64,000 nucleotides of DNA from Timema cristinae (Eukaryota; Arthropoda; Insecta; Phasmatodea; Timematidae), in assembly GCA_039000515.1 (NCBI GenBank), contig JBCFYV010000935.1:63591604-63655603 (forward strand). The letters are read 5' to 3'. Below are positions 9,961-28,599 of this stretch, piece by piece. Position 1 is the stretch's first letter, and every line of letters begins with the position of its first letter. Both the position numbers and the translations under genes were made by a program. The notes below the pieces were generated by a model, which was given only the letters and a program-made list of their open reading frames with translations, searched no databases and was not told where the DNA came from.

Positions 9961-11524
9961 CTATTCTCAATAGGTAGCATTATGACTCATAAAGAGGTAA
10001 TTGTATTTTATTTGGAAGAAGGTATAGGAAAGGTGGATAGAAACATATAAAAGGGAACCAACACAAAATGGCTTTTACAATGAAAAGAAGAACACAGTTC
10101 ACACTTTACATTGTTGCCATTGGACAAAGAGGTATTGGTTGTCTCTTAAAGAAAATCGATTGTCACCACCCAACCCCCCGACTTAGGAAGTTGTGTTGCG
10201 CGTTTCACACTCTTCCCTGATGAGTTCCGATAGAATGAAACCTAGGTCGGGGGATTGGGTGGTGACAATCGATTTTCTTTAAGAGACAACCAATACCTCT
10301 TTGTCCAATGGCAACAATGTAAAGTGTGAACTGTGTCCTTCTTTTCATTGTAAAAGCCATTTTGTGTTGGTTCCCTTTTATATGTTTCTATCCACCTTTC
10401 CTGTACCTTCTTACAAATATAATACAATTACCTCATAAAGCGAAAAGATGTTTTCCTTAAATAGATATATTATCAAGAGGTCAATGACTTGGTTTTACTC
10501 TACATATGGACAGCTAGGAACAGAACAGCTGATAGAAAATTATAAAGATTTTATCATAATAATTTATAGAAAAACTTTAAATAACAAATATACAATCTAT
10601 CTTGATAAATTGTGATAGTTCAGTACAATCTAACAGCGACTTTTTTTTATATAATTGCTTAGAGATTGAGTCCATATTCCCAGTTAAGAACCCCTGGATA
10701 CATTGTTGTCAGGATCACTGTCTCTGTGTTGCACAGGAATGGCTTGGAAGAACTATTAAAAGAACAGAGGTTGGGAAGGGATGTAGTAACACTCCATTAT
10801 ATCTTTAGAGTTGTATAAGTACTCAAAAATTCTAGTTCAATTTGAGTTCTTTTAGTAATCTATTAGTTTATTTATTTAACATTGCGTTGTTTTTTTCACC
10901 TCATCTTTTTATAATCTTAATTTGTCAACTGAATGACTTGATGATTACTTAATTTGCTTATTTTTCATTTATTTGATGTATTTTATGTGCACTTTCTGAA
11001 GCAACTGATTATATCAGCACACAAATTATTAATTAACTTAAATCTAGAACAGACACAACATCCAGTCCCCAGCAGTTAATTCATCACTATGAAAGAGGAA
11101 ACCCACATTTCACAAATGATACATTTTCGGCCATGTCTGGAATTGAACCTGAACCATTAGCTTAGAGCTCAGTAAACATACATGCTACCAACTGATTTAA
11201 GATGTCAGATGTTACATTTAATAACAATTGTATTTATCAATATAATATGTATTTGACTACTTGATTTGGCACATCTTTGCAAAACAACACGTTTTAATCA
11301 CTTTATTCTAAATTCTTAACTTGTAACCGATGCTAGCTTGTTTACAATCTTTTGTTTTTAACCTCTTGGTAGTTTATATTTTGATGTTACTGTTGATAAT
11401 AATATTTTAATACCAAACTTTGAGAAGTGAGGTGAAGTTGTGCTGCATTAAATTAAAACAACCCAATTATATCAGTCTTTTTTTCGCTTGTTGTATTACA
11501 GGAACGACAGTTTACAACTTTTAA
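2199..11524 (+). CDS. Cubn: Cubilin-like multi-CUB protein, C-terminal part (7 exons)
   Basis: Spliced model with exons 2199-2346, 2888-3051, 5310-5481, 5844-5983, 7178-7284, 8096-8207 and 11502-11524. All introns are GT-AG and intron phase agrees at each junction. The product is the last ~288 residues: the end of one CUB domain, a degenerate CUB domain, and a terminal canonical CUB domain (CGGTVF, SPFYPGNY, CDSDYIEFF, YCGG, GWVLHF) followed by a very short tail. Cubilin is a large peripheral endocytic receptor of absorptive epithelia that likewise ends soon after its last CUB domain. No EGF repeats or membrane segment occur in this part, so another secreted multi-CUB protein remains possible. 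One base appears to be missing in the G run at 5876-5881. The 5' part of the gene lies left of the window. Confidence 0.8.
2888..3051 (+). CDS. Cubn: Cubilin-like exon B: start of the penultimate CUB domain
   Basis: Acceptor AAAACAG at 2881-2887; donor GTAAGC at 3052. It reads GCKRNYTGVQGRIKL..., then a Cys in VEDCIITIQA and ECSDNFLE, the first half of a CUB domain. The Gly codon split with exon A (G|GC) supports the junction, and the exon ends in phase 0. Non-LTR retrotransposon sequence begins within a few tens of bases of the donor. Confidence 0.88.
3062..4195 (+). mobile_element. Non-LTR retrotransposon 3' fragment (family G) with degraded 62-bp tandem array
   Basis: From about 3085 the sequence matches other copies in the window (near 15800 and 17970), encoding AETWTVNVRETRKVKAMG of a reverse-transcriptase C-terminal region. 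At about 3230-4080 it becomes about 15 imperfect copies of the 62-bp unit seen intact at 18136-19624 (GAGATAGTAGAGGAAGCAAG core), each with several small deletions. It ends with the family 3' end (ACCCGACCAAAGGCTGGAAA) and a GATGATG-type tail. Confidence 0.8.
4330..4575 (+). mobile_element. tRNA-derived SINE-like element (family 4, single copy seen)
   Basis: It begins with a TGTGGTCATAG / GTGGTGACAG segment and a B-box-like CCTGGTTCAATCCCC, followed by a tRNA-unrelated body (GAGGAGCTACTTGAATAAAT) and an AT-rich end. It resembles the head/body/tail plan of arthropod SINEs. No second full copy was found here to define its ends. Confidence 0.5.
4848..5035. mobile_element. Small palindromic MITE (TTTACCCTGAAAGGTA family), partly duplicated copy
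   Basis: The left end reads GTTTACCCCGAAAGGTA. A core (GGTAGCAGTCTTACCTTGAT ... ACTATGGTCCTA ... CCATAGT) is repeated twice with a 72-bp spacing (4869 and 4941). The core is itself an inverted repeat. Related copies lie at 9245-9350, 26343-26459, about 46770-46830 and 56714-56945. Confidence 0.6.
5310..5481 (+). CDS. Cubn: Cubilin-like exon C: rest of the penultimate CUB domain
   Basis: Acceptor AACTCTAG ends at 5309; donor GTGAAA at 5482. It begins VRDGLTPSSPRLAKLCGYQIP, equivalent to the v.dG....s..l...CG...P segment, and ends in SAGFYDVTDI...TTDQ. The joined sequence NFLE|VRDG is typical of CUB domains. It leaves phase 1 (G|GC). Confidence 0.88.
5844..5983 (+). CDS. Cubn: Cubilin-like exon D: start of the terminal CUB domain, with an apparent one-base deletion
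   Basis: Acceptor GATTGTAG ends at 5843; proposed donor GTACGT at 5984. The first frame reads GPGCGGTVFNFGG up to the G run at 5876-5881. The match then continues one frame away as VFTSPFYPGNYRNASKCRW and VMVPTGLTVVLKF. One extra G would restore a single frame and make the exon phase (1 in, 1 out) fit its neighbours. The flanking exons are intact, so a consensus error is more likely than gene death. A dispersed repeat starts about 15 bp after the donor. Confidence 0.82.
5995..6215 (+). repeat. Dispersed repeat with a B-box-like motif (also at 47695-47890, minus)
   Basis: It contains GGTTCAAACCCAGCTGAGGT, AACTTCCCTCGGAGGGG and CTGGAAGGTATGTGAAAATA followed by CCTTTCCCGGCATAA. The reverse complement of 47695-47890 matches the same blocks in the same order. 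A tRNA-derived SINE is possible, but the A box is not clear. Confidence 0.6.
6360..7100. other. Intronic AT-rich sequence, nothing recognised
   Basis: Cubilin-like intron between exons D and E. No repeat family shared with the rest of the window and no coding similarity was recognised. Confidence 0.4.
7178..7284 (+). CDS. Cubn: Cubilin-like exon E: middle of the terminal CUB domain
   Basis: Acceptor TGTTGCAG ends at 7177; donor GTAAGG at 7285. It encodes FDLGSSVTCDSDYIEFFD followed by FRTKYCGG, containing the third and fourth conserved CUB cysteines and the D-Y-I-E calcium-site-like motif. It enters with two bases completing an ATG codon from exon D and leaves in phase 0. Confidence 0.88.
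7560..7735 (+). repeat. Unclassified dispersed repeat (family R5), copy 1
   Basis: It shares the blocks GACAATATTGATAACATTTT ... TATTATTAGTGTTATT ... AAAGTAGATCTAGTAACTTT with copies at about 31625-31815, 33490-33695 (minus), 36805-36890 (minus) and 44565-44640. No coding capacity or clear termini were seen. Confidence 0.5.
7812..8036 (+). mobile_element. SINE family 2 (tRNA-Leu-like head)
   Basis: Head: GGTCTAAGGCGCCACTCTCG with a long variable-arm-like stretch and a B box AGGTTTGAATCCTGGTCGGG. Body: CCCAC...GCGGGTA...CCTCTAAAA...TTCCTCAT. It ends in a TTAGAGTGTAATTA tail. It lies in the cubilin-like intron about 60 bp before exon F. Confidence 0.8.
8096..8207 (+). CDS. Cubn: Cubilin-like exon F: end of the terminal CUB domain
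   Basis: Acceptor TGTTCCAG ends at 8095; donor GTGAGA at 8208. It encodes DVPAVYEGVSAHVVVRYTSS and GWVLHFMGKVP, the final strands of a CUB domain. It leaves phase 1 (G). Confidence 0.88.
8564..8862 (+). mobile_element. SINE family 1 (tRNA-Glu-like head), full copy with target-site duplication
   Basis: A box TGGTCTAGGGGTAAGG and B box GGTTCAATCC, then a conserved body (CTCCACCGTGGTTCGGATCC, ACCCTACCATTACACTTTAG), shared tail (AACCCGAACAGGTAGTAAGA) and an (AAT)n end. It is flanked by the 10-bp direct repeat ATCATAAAGA (8553-8562 and 8863-8872), proof of retrotransposition. It carries the longer body variant with GTGTATTAATCACAAC. Confidence 0.95.
9245..9350. mobile_element. Palindromic MITE fragment (TTTACCCTGAAAGGTA family)
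   Basis: It reads GTACACTCAGTTTACCCTTA ... GGTAGTAGTCTTACCTTGAC ... CTATGGCCCTATCTTATAAA ... CCATAGTGGAAC, matching the copies at 4848 and 26343. Confidence 0.55.
9995..10434. mobile_element. Fold-back MITE, best-preserved copy
   Basis: Arms of about 180-190 bp are nearly perfect inverted repeats (AGGTAATTGTAT at 9995 against ATACAATTACCT ending at 10433), with a short centre near 10190-10250 holding TGATGAGTTCCGATAGAATG. Flanking ATAAAG at 9989-9994 and 10435-10440 may be a target-site duplication. It has no coding capacity and would fold into a long hairpin if transcribed. It lies in the last cubilin-like intron. Confidence 0.88.
10440..10965. other. AT-rich intronic sequence, nothing recognised
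   Basis: Last cubilin-like intron. A 68-codon open frame at 10602-10808 has no similarity I recognise. Confidence 0.4.
10968..11210 (-). mobile_element. SINE family 3 (tRNA-derived), degraded copy
   Basis: In reverse complement it matches the better copy at 28331-28572: a tRNA-like head (here decayed, with GGTTCAATTCCAGACATGG as B box), a body including AGTCCCCAGCAGTTAAT, and a tail TTTCTGAAGCAACTGATTAT. Confidence 0.65.
11502..11524 (+). CDS. Cubn: Probable terminal cubilin-like coding exon with stop
   Basis: A strong acceptor (CAGTCTTTTTTTCGCTTGTT then ATTACAG) ends at 11501. In the phase left by exon F the joined codons read G|GA then TTVYNF and TAA at 11522-11524. A short tail after the last CUB domain is what cubilin has. 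The assignment rests on acceptor quality and phase only. The alternative is readthrough past 8207, which adds about 30 low-similarity residues. Confidence 0.5.
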
Positions 11525-12095
11525 CACCTTCGTATTATCAAGTTTACTCCCAGTACTCTTGTAAGTATTAACAAGAAATCGCAACCGACATTAATGATCC
11601 AATCCAATACAGAGCAGGAAATGACATTGCTTGTAACTTCAAAAATATATCATCAAGAAATCAAGAGTTCACTTTGTTGAGCTTGAATTGAGCAGTTAGA
11701 GCTAGCTGACCAGCAGGTAGGAAGCCCTAGTTTGAGTCCTGCCGAAATCACAGTTTTAGAGATTATGTAATAAAAAACCTTTATGAATAACTACTAATAA
11801 ATTATATTTTTGTACAATACATGATTAGATAAAATTAAATTATATATATGTATAACTTGTAATTTAATTATAATAATTTTATCAAATTTAACAACAAAAT
11901 TTGACTATATTAATTTAATTAATATGTTTAGTCACATTTAATCTCTTAAATTGTACCTGTATTGATTGTTGATTAAATACTCTAATGAATGTAAACTATT
12001 GACTATTTAGTTAAAAGCACTTTTATTAAACTTTTCAATCACAGTAGGGTTTTATGAACCTAGTTTAAGTAAAATGACTGCTTATAAATACAAAA

Positions 12096-12101
12096 AATAA
12101 A
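12096..12101 (+). terminator. Candidate polyadenylation signal AATAAA of the cubilin-like gene
   Basis: The AATAAA hexamer lies about 570 bp after the proposed stop and about 470 bp before the end of the converging reductase coding region. Such hexamers are common in AT-rich DNA, so this is tentative. Confidence 0.3.
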
Positions 12102-12404
12102 GAGCATATAAAGGATACAGGGGAAAAAGGAGGAAATTCACACAGTTTACAGAACAACAAATTTTATACCTCAAACCCCATAAAGACCCTAGAAAAGTTT
12201 TTCTTTTAAATTAATTTTAAAATGATGGAGACTACCTTTAACCATAATGTAAAGTGCATTAGAAAGTTCTCATGATTGTCTAACAGATGGCAGCACTAAA
12301 CCACTTTGTGATAAAATTAGACTTTCCTCCTGCACCCTTCATAATATACAAACTACCCTAACACAATTTTTTTAGTGACTAAATAAAATATTATTTTAAA
12401 GTAT

Positions 12405-12410
12405 TTTATT
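12405..12410 (-). terminator. Candidate polyadenylation signal of PTGR1-like gene
   Basis: TTTATT on the plus strand is AATAAA on the minus strand, about 165 bp after the stop codon. It is plausible by position, but the region is AT-rich. Confidence 0.3.
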
Positions 12411-12573
12411 ATTATTATAATTATAAATTATACAGAAATAGTTTTTTTGAAATCTATAAACAAATACATATATAAAAACACCCTCACCGATCCTTTTGCC
12501 AAAATGCAATAATAAAACACGAGACCAGCATATTTCAAGTTTCTCAGCTGAGATCAGAAACTAAGTTTGCCCC

Positions 12574-22241
<9,668 letters not shown>

Positions 22242-22351
22242 TGTATTCCTGTAATTATGAAATGTAACATAAATTATTGTAGTTAGAAAATATTTCCTCA
22301 TTTGATTGTTTATAAACAGTTTTAATATGAGTTACTAGTTGTAAAATCAAT

Positions 22352-22500
22352 TACAGTTCTCGTCACTCTCGTGTGGACTAGATTGCCGGTATCGAGAAGA
22401 TCTGGGTTCAAATACCACACTGGTAAACTTGGGGTGTTTTTCTTTCTAATACCAACGTCTCCTACCACCCTTTACAGCTACATTCATATGTACTAAATGT
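22352..22500 (+). mobile_element. SINE family 2 fragment (head-to-head with next copy)
   Basis: GTCACTCTCGTGTGGACTAG, then a B box GGGTTCAAATACC and a truncated body. The next 180 bp are a minus-strand copy of the same family. Confidence 0.6.
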
Positions 22501-22686
22501 GTGAGGGGTGAATAAGGTTAAATTTAGTGGAAGTATATTCATATTTGCTTGGAGGGAGAGTGGAAAAACATTTATGAAAAATCGCCTCAGTACATGAGAC
22601 AGGATTTGAACCCGATCTTCCTGCCATCAAGAATATAAACTTATTGCAAGAATAACACCTTAGACCATGTGACCACTAACGCAGGT
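22500..22686 (-). mobile_element. SINE family 2
   Basis: GAATAAGGTTAAATTTAGTG, TTGGAGGGAGAGTGG, CAGGATTTGAACCCGATCTT and CTTAGACCATGTGACCACTA, the reverse complement of body, B box and A-box head. Confidence 0.75.
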
Positions 22687-22689
22687 CTT

Positions 22690-24950
22690 AGTTAATACTA
22701 ATTTTAAGTATATCCTCTACAGAAGTGTTTCTTCTTATGACCGATTGGTGATTTAACTAGAATATGAAGTACAAAATTACACCCAAAACAAAAAACTTAT
22801 CGAAGTGCGGCTTTCCGCATATGTATTTGATAACAGCGAAACTGGAGTCAATTTAATATAAATATTTATTTTAAAATAATTATTTTTCAAATTCATTCAA
22901 TTTTTTTAATAAGGTATACCAGTAGTTAAATGGTTTCCTTGCCTTAGTTTCACTGTTTTCTAAAGTGGAATACAGAAATCCGAGCCACAATGTGATGTAT
23001 GGTTCAGGCTGTATTATGATTTAAGTTAGGTGTTATATGTAGGGGTTAGACTCGTAATAACAGGACATAAGGATGTTTCATACCAAGGATATATAAGAGA
23101 CATATCAAAGGGTGTCAAAAATGGTTGAAAAATACTCTTGTAGTGGATGCATCCTAAATATATTTTCAAACTTTAAAAACATAGCATTGTCCTTGTTTGT
23201 ATTTAAATGGTCGGTTAGTTCACACAGGAATAAAATTCATCAATAAATTGCCTCAGGATATAATAATTAACGTGTTGTAGTAAAAGCGTTATGAAATAAT
23301 CTACCAGCTCAAAACCCTTTATTAAATTACTTAGGTTAGGTCTACTAAGGAGCTTATGCCCGAAAACCTTATGTTAATAGACCTAATTTAAAAATACTGG
23401 TAGGCCACTTAGTTGTCAGTAAATATAAGGTACCTTTTTCTTAGAAATGTAGGTTTTCTCAGCTATCACAAAAAAAAAAGTGTGAACAGCTGTTCTTATG
23501 TTCTTGCCAAGTTATTTGTTATAATGTGGTACTGGATATAATAAATGAAGAAAAATCACAGTTATGCTATATTATGTAATGTAGGCCTAGTTATCTCTTT
23601 CTTATTGATAACCTACATAGTTTAAATAAGTGTAATATTAGATAAAGGTAATGGTCGTGTATATATAAACTTATCAGATAAGCCATTAACATTTTTTTTA
23701 ATGACAAAAGTTCTGAATGAACCACTGTTGAGAGTTTTCTACAAATTCAAAAGATATTAAAATACTACGTAGTGATATTTTCCAAATCATTAAAGCAATT
23801 GAGGAATACATTACTTTGAATATTATGATCAAATTATGATTTGATAATTAAAATAAAGATTTAAAATGTTTTATTTGTTAGAGGCCTATTGTTTAGGCTA
23901 TCACCCTTCTAAATTAATAATTGATTAGTTTCCTAATAGAGAGTGTCGAGTATCATATGAAAGTTTAAACATTGACCAATAATTTACCTAAGATAAATTA
24001 ATATTGTTAATCAATTTTAAATTTATCTTTGGAATTTTAAGAGTTACAGTATTTACTATAAAGAGTGTCTGGGTGGGATGGGGGGCACCGAAACCATAGG
24101 AAAAGGATAAGTATAGAAACAGTGAACACCACTCTAATGTAGGCATGTAGAGTCTCATCACTAGCACCCACAGCGTTAATGCCGCGAACTAAGAAATTCG
24201 AAGTGGGACGTTACACTTGGAACACGACGTCATTTTTATTGAGGACTGTTAATTAATCATTTCTTATATCAAATTCAATCAAATATAACTAAATCAATAT
24301 TTTATAAATAAACCACATTATAAAATGTTAAATCTAGCTAAACTCCTTCTTTAAAATAAACAATAAATTGCTAACAAAACAATAATGGCGAATTATACAT
24401 GGACTTAGCACTTCCCTTTTCTACATGAACTTTTCGTCCACGCATGCTCATTCATCTGTGACGTAATTACAATCTGCTCCTAGCGATAGTGCCCCAAACT
24501 AGTTTACGGAATCAGCTAGTCCTATAAGAGTGCCCATCCCAGACCGAAAGTAATGGGGGGAGGTTTATGAAAATTGTGCAACAATGTTGTTATTTTCTTT
24601 GCCTACTTTGTTTTTATTTTTCTTCAGCCTTTTCTAAACTTTCTTATATAGGCTACATAGATATAGATATACTTTTTATATATTTATTATTTAAATATAC
24701 CTATATAAAAAGTAGTGTACATTGTATGCCTATATACGTTATATTTATAAATACGTCATAATCACATAATATACACGCAGATCCTATAAAATAGTGGCTC
24801 AGAGGTAGTGGTACTAAATTATTTTCGCATTCTGTTTTAATTTCTTTTTACTCAACCTAACTTAGCATAGATATAGCTCATTCAGCTCACTCTAACCTCC
24901 TCGTCAACAAAACATTCTGGCACCCCTGCTGGTAGGTGTAGATATTTGGG
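22690..24950. other. Exon-free AT-rich sequence between PTGR1 and the pogo-like MITE
   Basis: No coding exon, SINE or transposon was recognised. The PTGR1 5' UTR exon and promoter should lie somewhere upstream of 22250 on the minus strand. Near 24230 and 24460 there are CRE-like GACGTCA and GACGTAA motifs, but nothing fixes the start site. Confidence 0.4.
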
Positions 24951-24954
24951 GCTA

Positions 24955-25575
24955 CAGTCAACTCTCGATTCTACGACCCCGGGAATAGCGTCCCTCTCGA
25001 AGTAACGACTCTATTTTGGGGAACGTGAAAAATGTGGGGAAAAAAGGTTGAAAAGTTTAAGGAAATCGGCAGTTAAATATGTTTGTTGCATTTATTTAGG
25101 TCAACTGCGTTGCAATTATCTTTGTGAGCGCTGTATTACTAGTAACTGGGGTGGGTCAGGTATAAAAATAGACACCACTCATCAATGCCAGCCAATAGCA
25201 CTTGCCTCTATCCACCCCTTCCCACAAGCAAGACAATGTTTCCCCACGCGTGACTGCCGCTACATCACGCACCAGGCTTGCTTTTGCTATTGTTATTTCG
25301 ATTCTCGATTTGGTTACTATTTTGTTTTGTTTTTGTGAACAATTTTTGACAACCCATGCTATTGTTTAACCTTGCTATTTTGATTTGGTTACTTTTTGGT
25401 TGGATTTTGTGAACGATTTTTGATGACCCACGCTATTTGCTGTCTAAAAAATGCAATTTTTTCGTATGAAGGTCAGGGGTGGAACAAGATCTGTTAAAAT
25501 TCCAATAACGACCCCTTCGAAATAACGACCCTCTTCCAGGGAACCGTGAAAGGTTGTAGAATCGAGAGTTGACTG
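24955..25575. mobile_element. Tc1/mariner-pogo-like MITE
   Basis: Terminal inverted repeats CAGTCAACTCTCGATTCTAC (24955-24974) and its complement GTAGAATCGAGAGTTGACTG (25556-25575), extended by a second matching block (AATAGCGTCCCTCTCGAAGT against CTTCGAAATAACGACCCTCT, inner inverted similarity). Flanked by TA on both sides (24953-24954 and 25576-25577). The interior has a diverged tandem duplication (GGTTACT...TTTTGTGAAC...TTTTTGA) and no transposase. Confidence 0.85.
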
Positions 25576-25579
25576 TATT

Positions 25580-26330
25580 CAGTTTAAACACCCTCCAAAC
25601 CAATTTACACTCATCGCATGATTGCAATGTATTTTGAAAGAGCCACGATGATCTGCCATGTTATGTATTTTAAAATGTATTTTATGACTATAATAATTGT
25701 TAAATAAAATACGCACATCGTGTTTAGATGATGCCAAACAGAAATAAAATTAAATGAGATTGTAAAGTACCCAAATCTAGTATAGTTGTAGGGTGAAGCA
25801 GCACAGCCTAGCGAGATTAACCACAACTAAATAAGCCAATGAGCCATTGTAGTGGTCATAATTCTACAGCACTACTATCTAGTTTTACATGTTGGAACCT
25901 TTAGGAGCTATTATTACATCCTATCCTACTTTAGACTTAGGCAGTTCGCTCTTTGGCGCTTCAAGATTAGTGTTGGCTAATTTACAACGTCTACGAAACT
26001 GCAGGTGCATTAATTATTTGAAACCAATGGAAAATTAATTAAAAAGCATTACAACATTATATATTATAAAGTATGTTCACAACATAACAATATCTACCAT
26101 CAATAAAGATTTTTGTAAACGCAACATTATTTGTCTTTATACAAAAAAAACAAAACAAAAAACACTTTTATTTCAACAATCCCAAATACATTAAATAGTG
26201 ATTTTTAAAAACTACTAAAATGTAATGCTAATTCTAAAATATTATTAAAACTCAACACTTTACATTTGATTGTCTTGTAACAAATTACCTAGGTAAACAA
26301 TGAATGACATGTTAGTTTTCTCAAACAGCG
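25580..26330. other. No feature recognised
   Basis: AT-rich sequence without coding similarity or a repeat match within the window. Confidence 0.4.
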
Positions 26331-26342
26331 AGTTTACCCTTC

Positions 26343-26459
26343 GTTTACCCTGAAAGGTAACAAGATTACCGTGCATAGTTCGACTATGGCACAGCTTATA
26401 AGATAGGGTCATAGTGGAATTCATCAAGGTAAGACTATTTATTATCTTTCAGGGTAAAC
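26343..26459. mobile_element. Palindromic MITE, complete copy
   Basis: Terminal inverted repeats GTTTACCCTGAAAGGTA and, at the other end, a TATCTTTCAGGGTAAAC complement, around a palindromic core (CTTATAAGATAGGGTCATAG). Total length is about 117 bp. Similarity to other copies extends outward into GAGTGTACATTG. Confidence 0.75.
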
Positions 26460-28150
26460 AGAGTGTACATTGTATTCAACAGATGACCCTCAACAAATAA
26501 CAAAGAGTTAATGTCACAGAAATCTAACAAAGCATTAGTTTCATGTCACACTTAGCTTTCACAATAGTTGATCTGACGTAACTGCGTGAAAACCAATGTA
26601 TTTAGTAAAATTATTGATAATGTACAACTTTCCAAAACTTTTGTAGGCTTGACTATTTACTTAGCTTAGCGATAAAATATAATCACTGTCTGATTTAGTT
26701 TCAAAAGTGAACATTGAAGATTTTTTTCCTAGTATAAAGTGTTGTTTAATATTAACTTTTGAGCGGTCTAGTGCGCAACTTGATAAGTAGTTCTGAATAT
26801 TATTATTTATTGCTTAGCGCAAAGAATGAAAACTAATTTTCAAAATTTCAGTTAACTTTGGCCTTGGTAAAACGAGTCACATTTAAGAAATATTAATATC
26901 GTAACTATCGCAATATTTATGCCACGTTAATCCTTAGGATAGATTTAATTTGATTTTGTGGGAGGAAAAAAATACTCTGGAGACTTTACTCTTGCATTTC
27001 AAAATATCTCTGTTTAGTTTTAAAGGTGTGACCTCGCGAATAGAAACTTTGATAAGCGTAATTTAGCAACCAATACTGCACTTTGGCTTCAAATATATCC
27101 AAAGTATGATTATATTTAACTTTAGCTACAACTTTCATCAAAATAGTATATAAAACAAATTAGATTTCTAAAGAAAAAGAAAATGAAAAGTTTACATGCG
27201 CAGACATAATTCATATTAAATAAGCGAAAAACTCTCACTTGACTCAGAATAAATTAACACTTAAAATCCAACATAAGAGCAACAACAAAAGTTATTATTT
27301 TCCTACCTAAGCGAACAGGTATTTTAAAAACCTACTGAAGAAACGAAACAAGAATAAACGATTTCAGCATCCCCCTTAAGAAACTTTAAAATCGACCAAA
27401 CACTAATAGTGTAAACATTGTCAAAAAAATGTATTTTTAACGTAGAATAATTGTATTAAAAAAATTAAATTACAAACAACAGAAACAGTCTCCAACTGTA
27501 TTTCATTCCAACTGAGATAGTACCTCAATGATTTTCAAAAATAGGACCGGCCTAGGCAATTTCACTCTCATCTTCAAGGACGTATGTACGTGTTCCCATT
27601 CAGAATTATACTCGGACCGACATAGTAGCAAACCTTCAATACTTATTTGCAGGTTCAATTATTGATAAGCTCGGATAAATGGAGTTTGTGGCTGGTACTA
27701 TCCCGATCAAAAACATCAACCACCCACGCGGTTTTACATCGCAAGCACATTTGTCTCACTACCGTACGCTCAGTAAATAAATACATAAAAATACACTAAA
27801 AATAAAATAATTATGTAGAAAGTAATTTACGTTAATCTAAATGAGAGCGGAAGAAAACAAGTGTATTTAGGATGGCCAGTAGAAACAAGCTCCCATAAGA
27901 AATACATTGTGCTATCCTTCGCCAGCTTATCAACAGAACCCACAAAATTACTATTGAAATATATAAATTAAGGGGTAACCATCAACAAACGATCACAAAA
28001 TCGTTCTTTAAGTTGCCCAAATATATAGCAACTGTTAAAATGAACGGCTAAGGTTTGGCGTTTGAATACATGAAATAATATCTAGTCACTTAAAAAAACA
28101 ATTGTGCATGGTCCCCTTATGTATATTCGATTATCATTTGTACATTTGGT
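26460..28150. other. No feature recognised
   Basis: AT-rich sequence with scattered short palindromes. No exon, SINE or transposon was recognised. Confidence 0.4.
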
Positions 28151-28154
28151 TACC

Positions 28155-28310
28155 ACGTCGTACTACCAACTCGGGCTATGCGCATTTATACTATTCACGC
28201 TTATATATTAGGGATAAGGAAGGTTGAAATTAGAGGAAATGTACCCGCAATGGCGTGGAGGGTGAGTGCAGTCTATTGAGAGAGTTACACCTTGGCTCAT
28301 TCGACAGATT
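28155..28310 (-). mobile_element. SINE family 2, degraded
   Basis: ACCACGTCGTACTACCAACT is the complement of the shared tail. It is followed by AGGGATAAGGAAGGTTGAAA, TTAGAGGAAATGTACCCGCA and GCGTGGAGGGTGAGTG. The tRNA-like head is lost. Confidence 0.7.
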
Positions 28311-28330
28311 GGAGCGTGTTTTTAATTCCA

Positions 28331-28572
28331 TTTATTTGAGGTATTTTACGTGAACTTTCTGAACCAACTGGTTATATAAGCACAAGACTTACCAACTATA
28401 TTAAATATAATCTATAATAGACACAGCATCCATCCCCTTGCCGTAAATTTATCACTGTGAATGGGTAACCCCACATTTCACCATTGATACATTTTTCATC
28501 CATATCGGGAATCGAACTTGGAAACCTTAGTTCAGTAGACTGACACGCCACCAACTGAGCTAAGGTGTCGTA
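28331..28572 (-). mobile_element. SINE family 3 (tRNA-derived), best copy
   Basis: The reverse complement starts CGACACCTTAGCTCAGTTGG (A box), has B box AAGTTCGATTCCCG, then a body and a tail containing AACCAGTTGGTTCAGAAAGT and AATAAAT. Related copies: 10968-11210, 44390-44558 and a tail piece at 47630-47695. It does not share the tail of families 1 and 2. Confidence 0.8.
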
Positions 28573-28599
28573 CACATTTAAGCGGATTTTAGTTAAATT

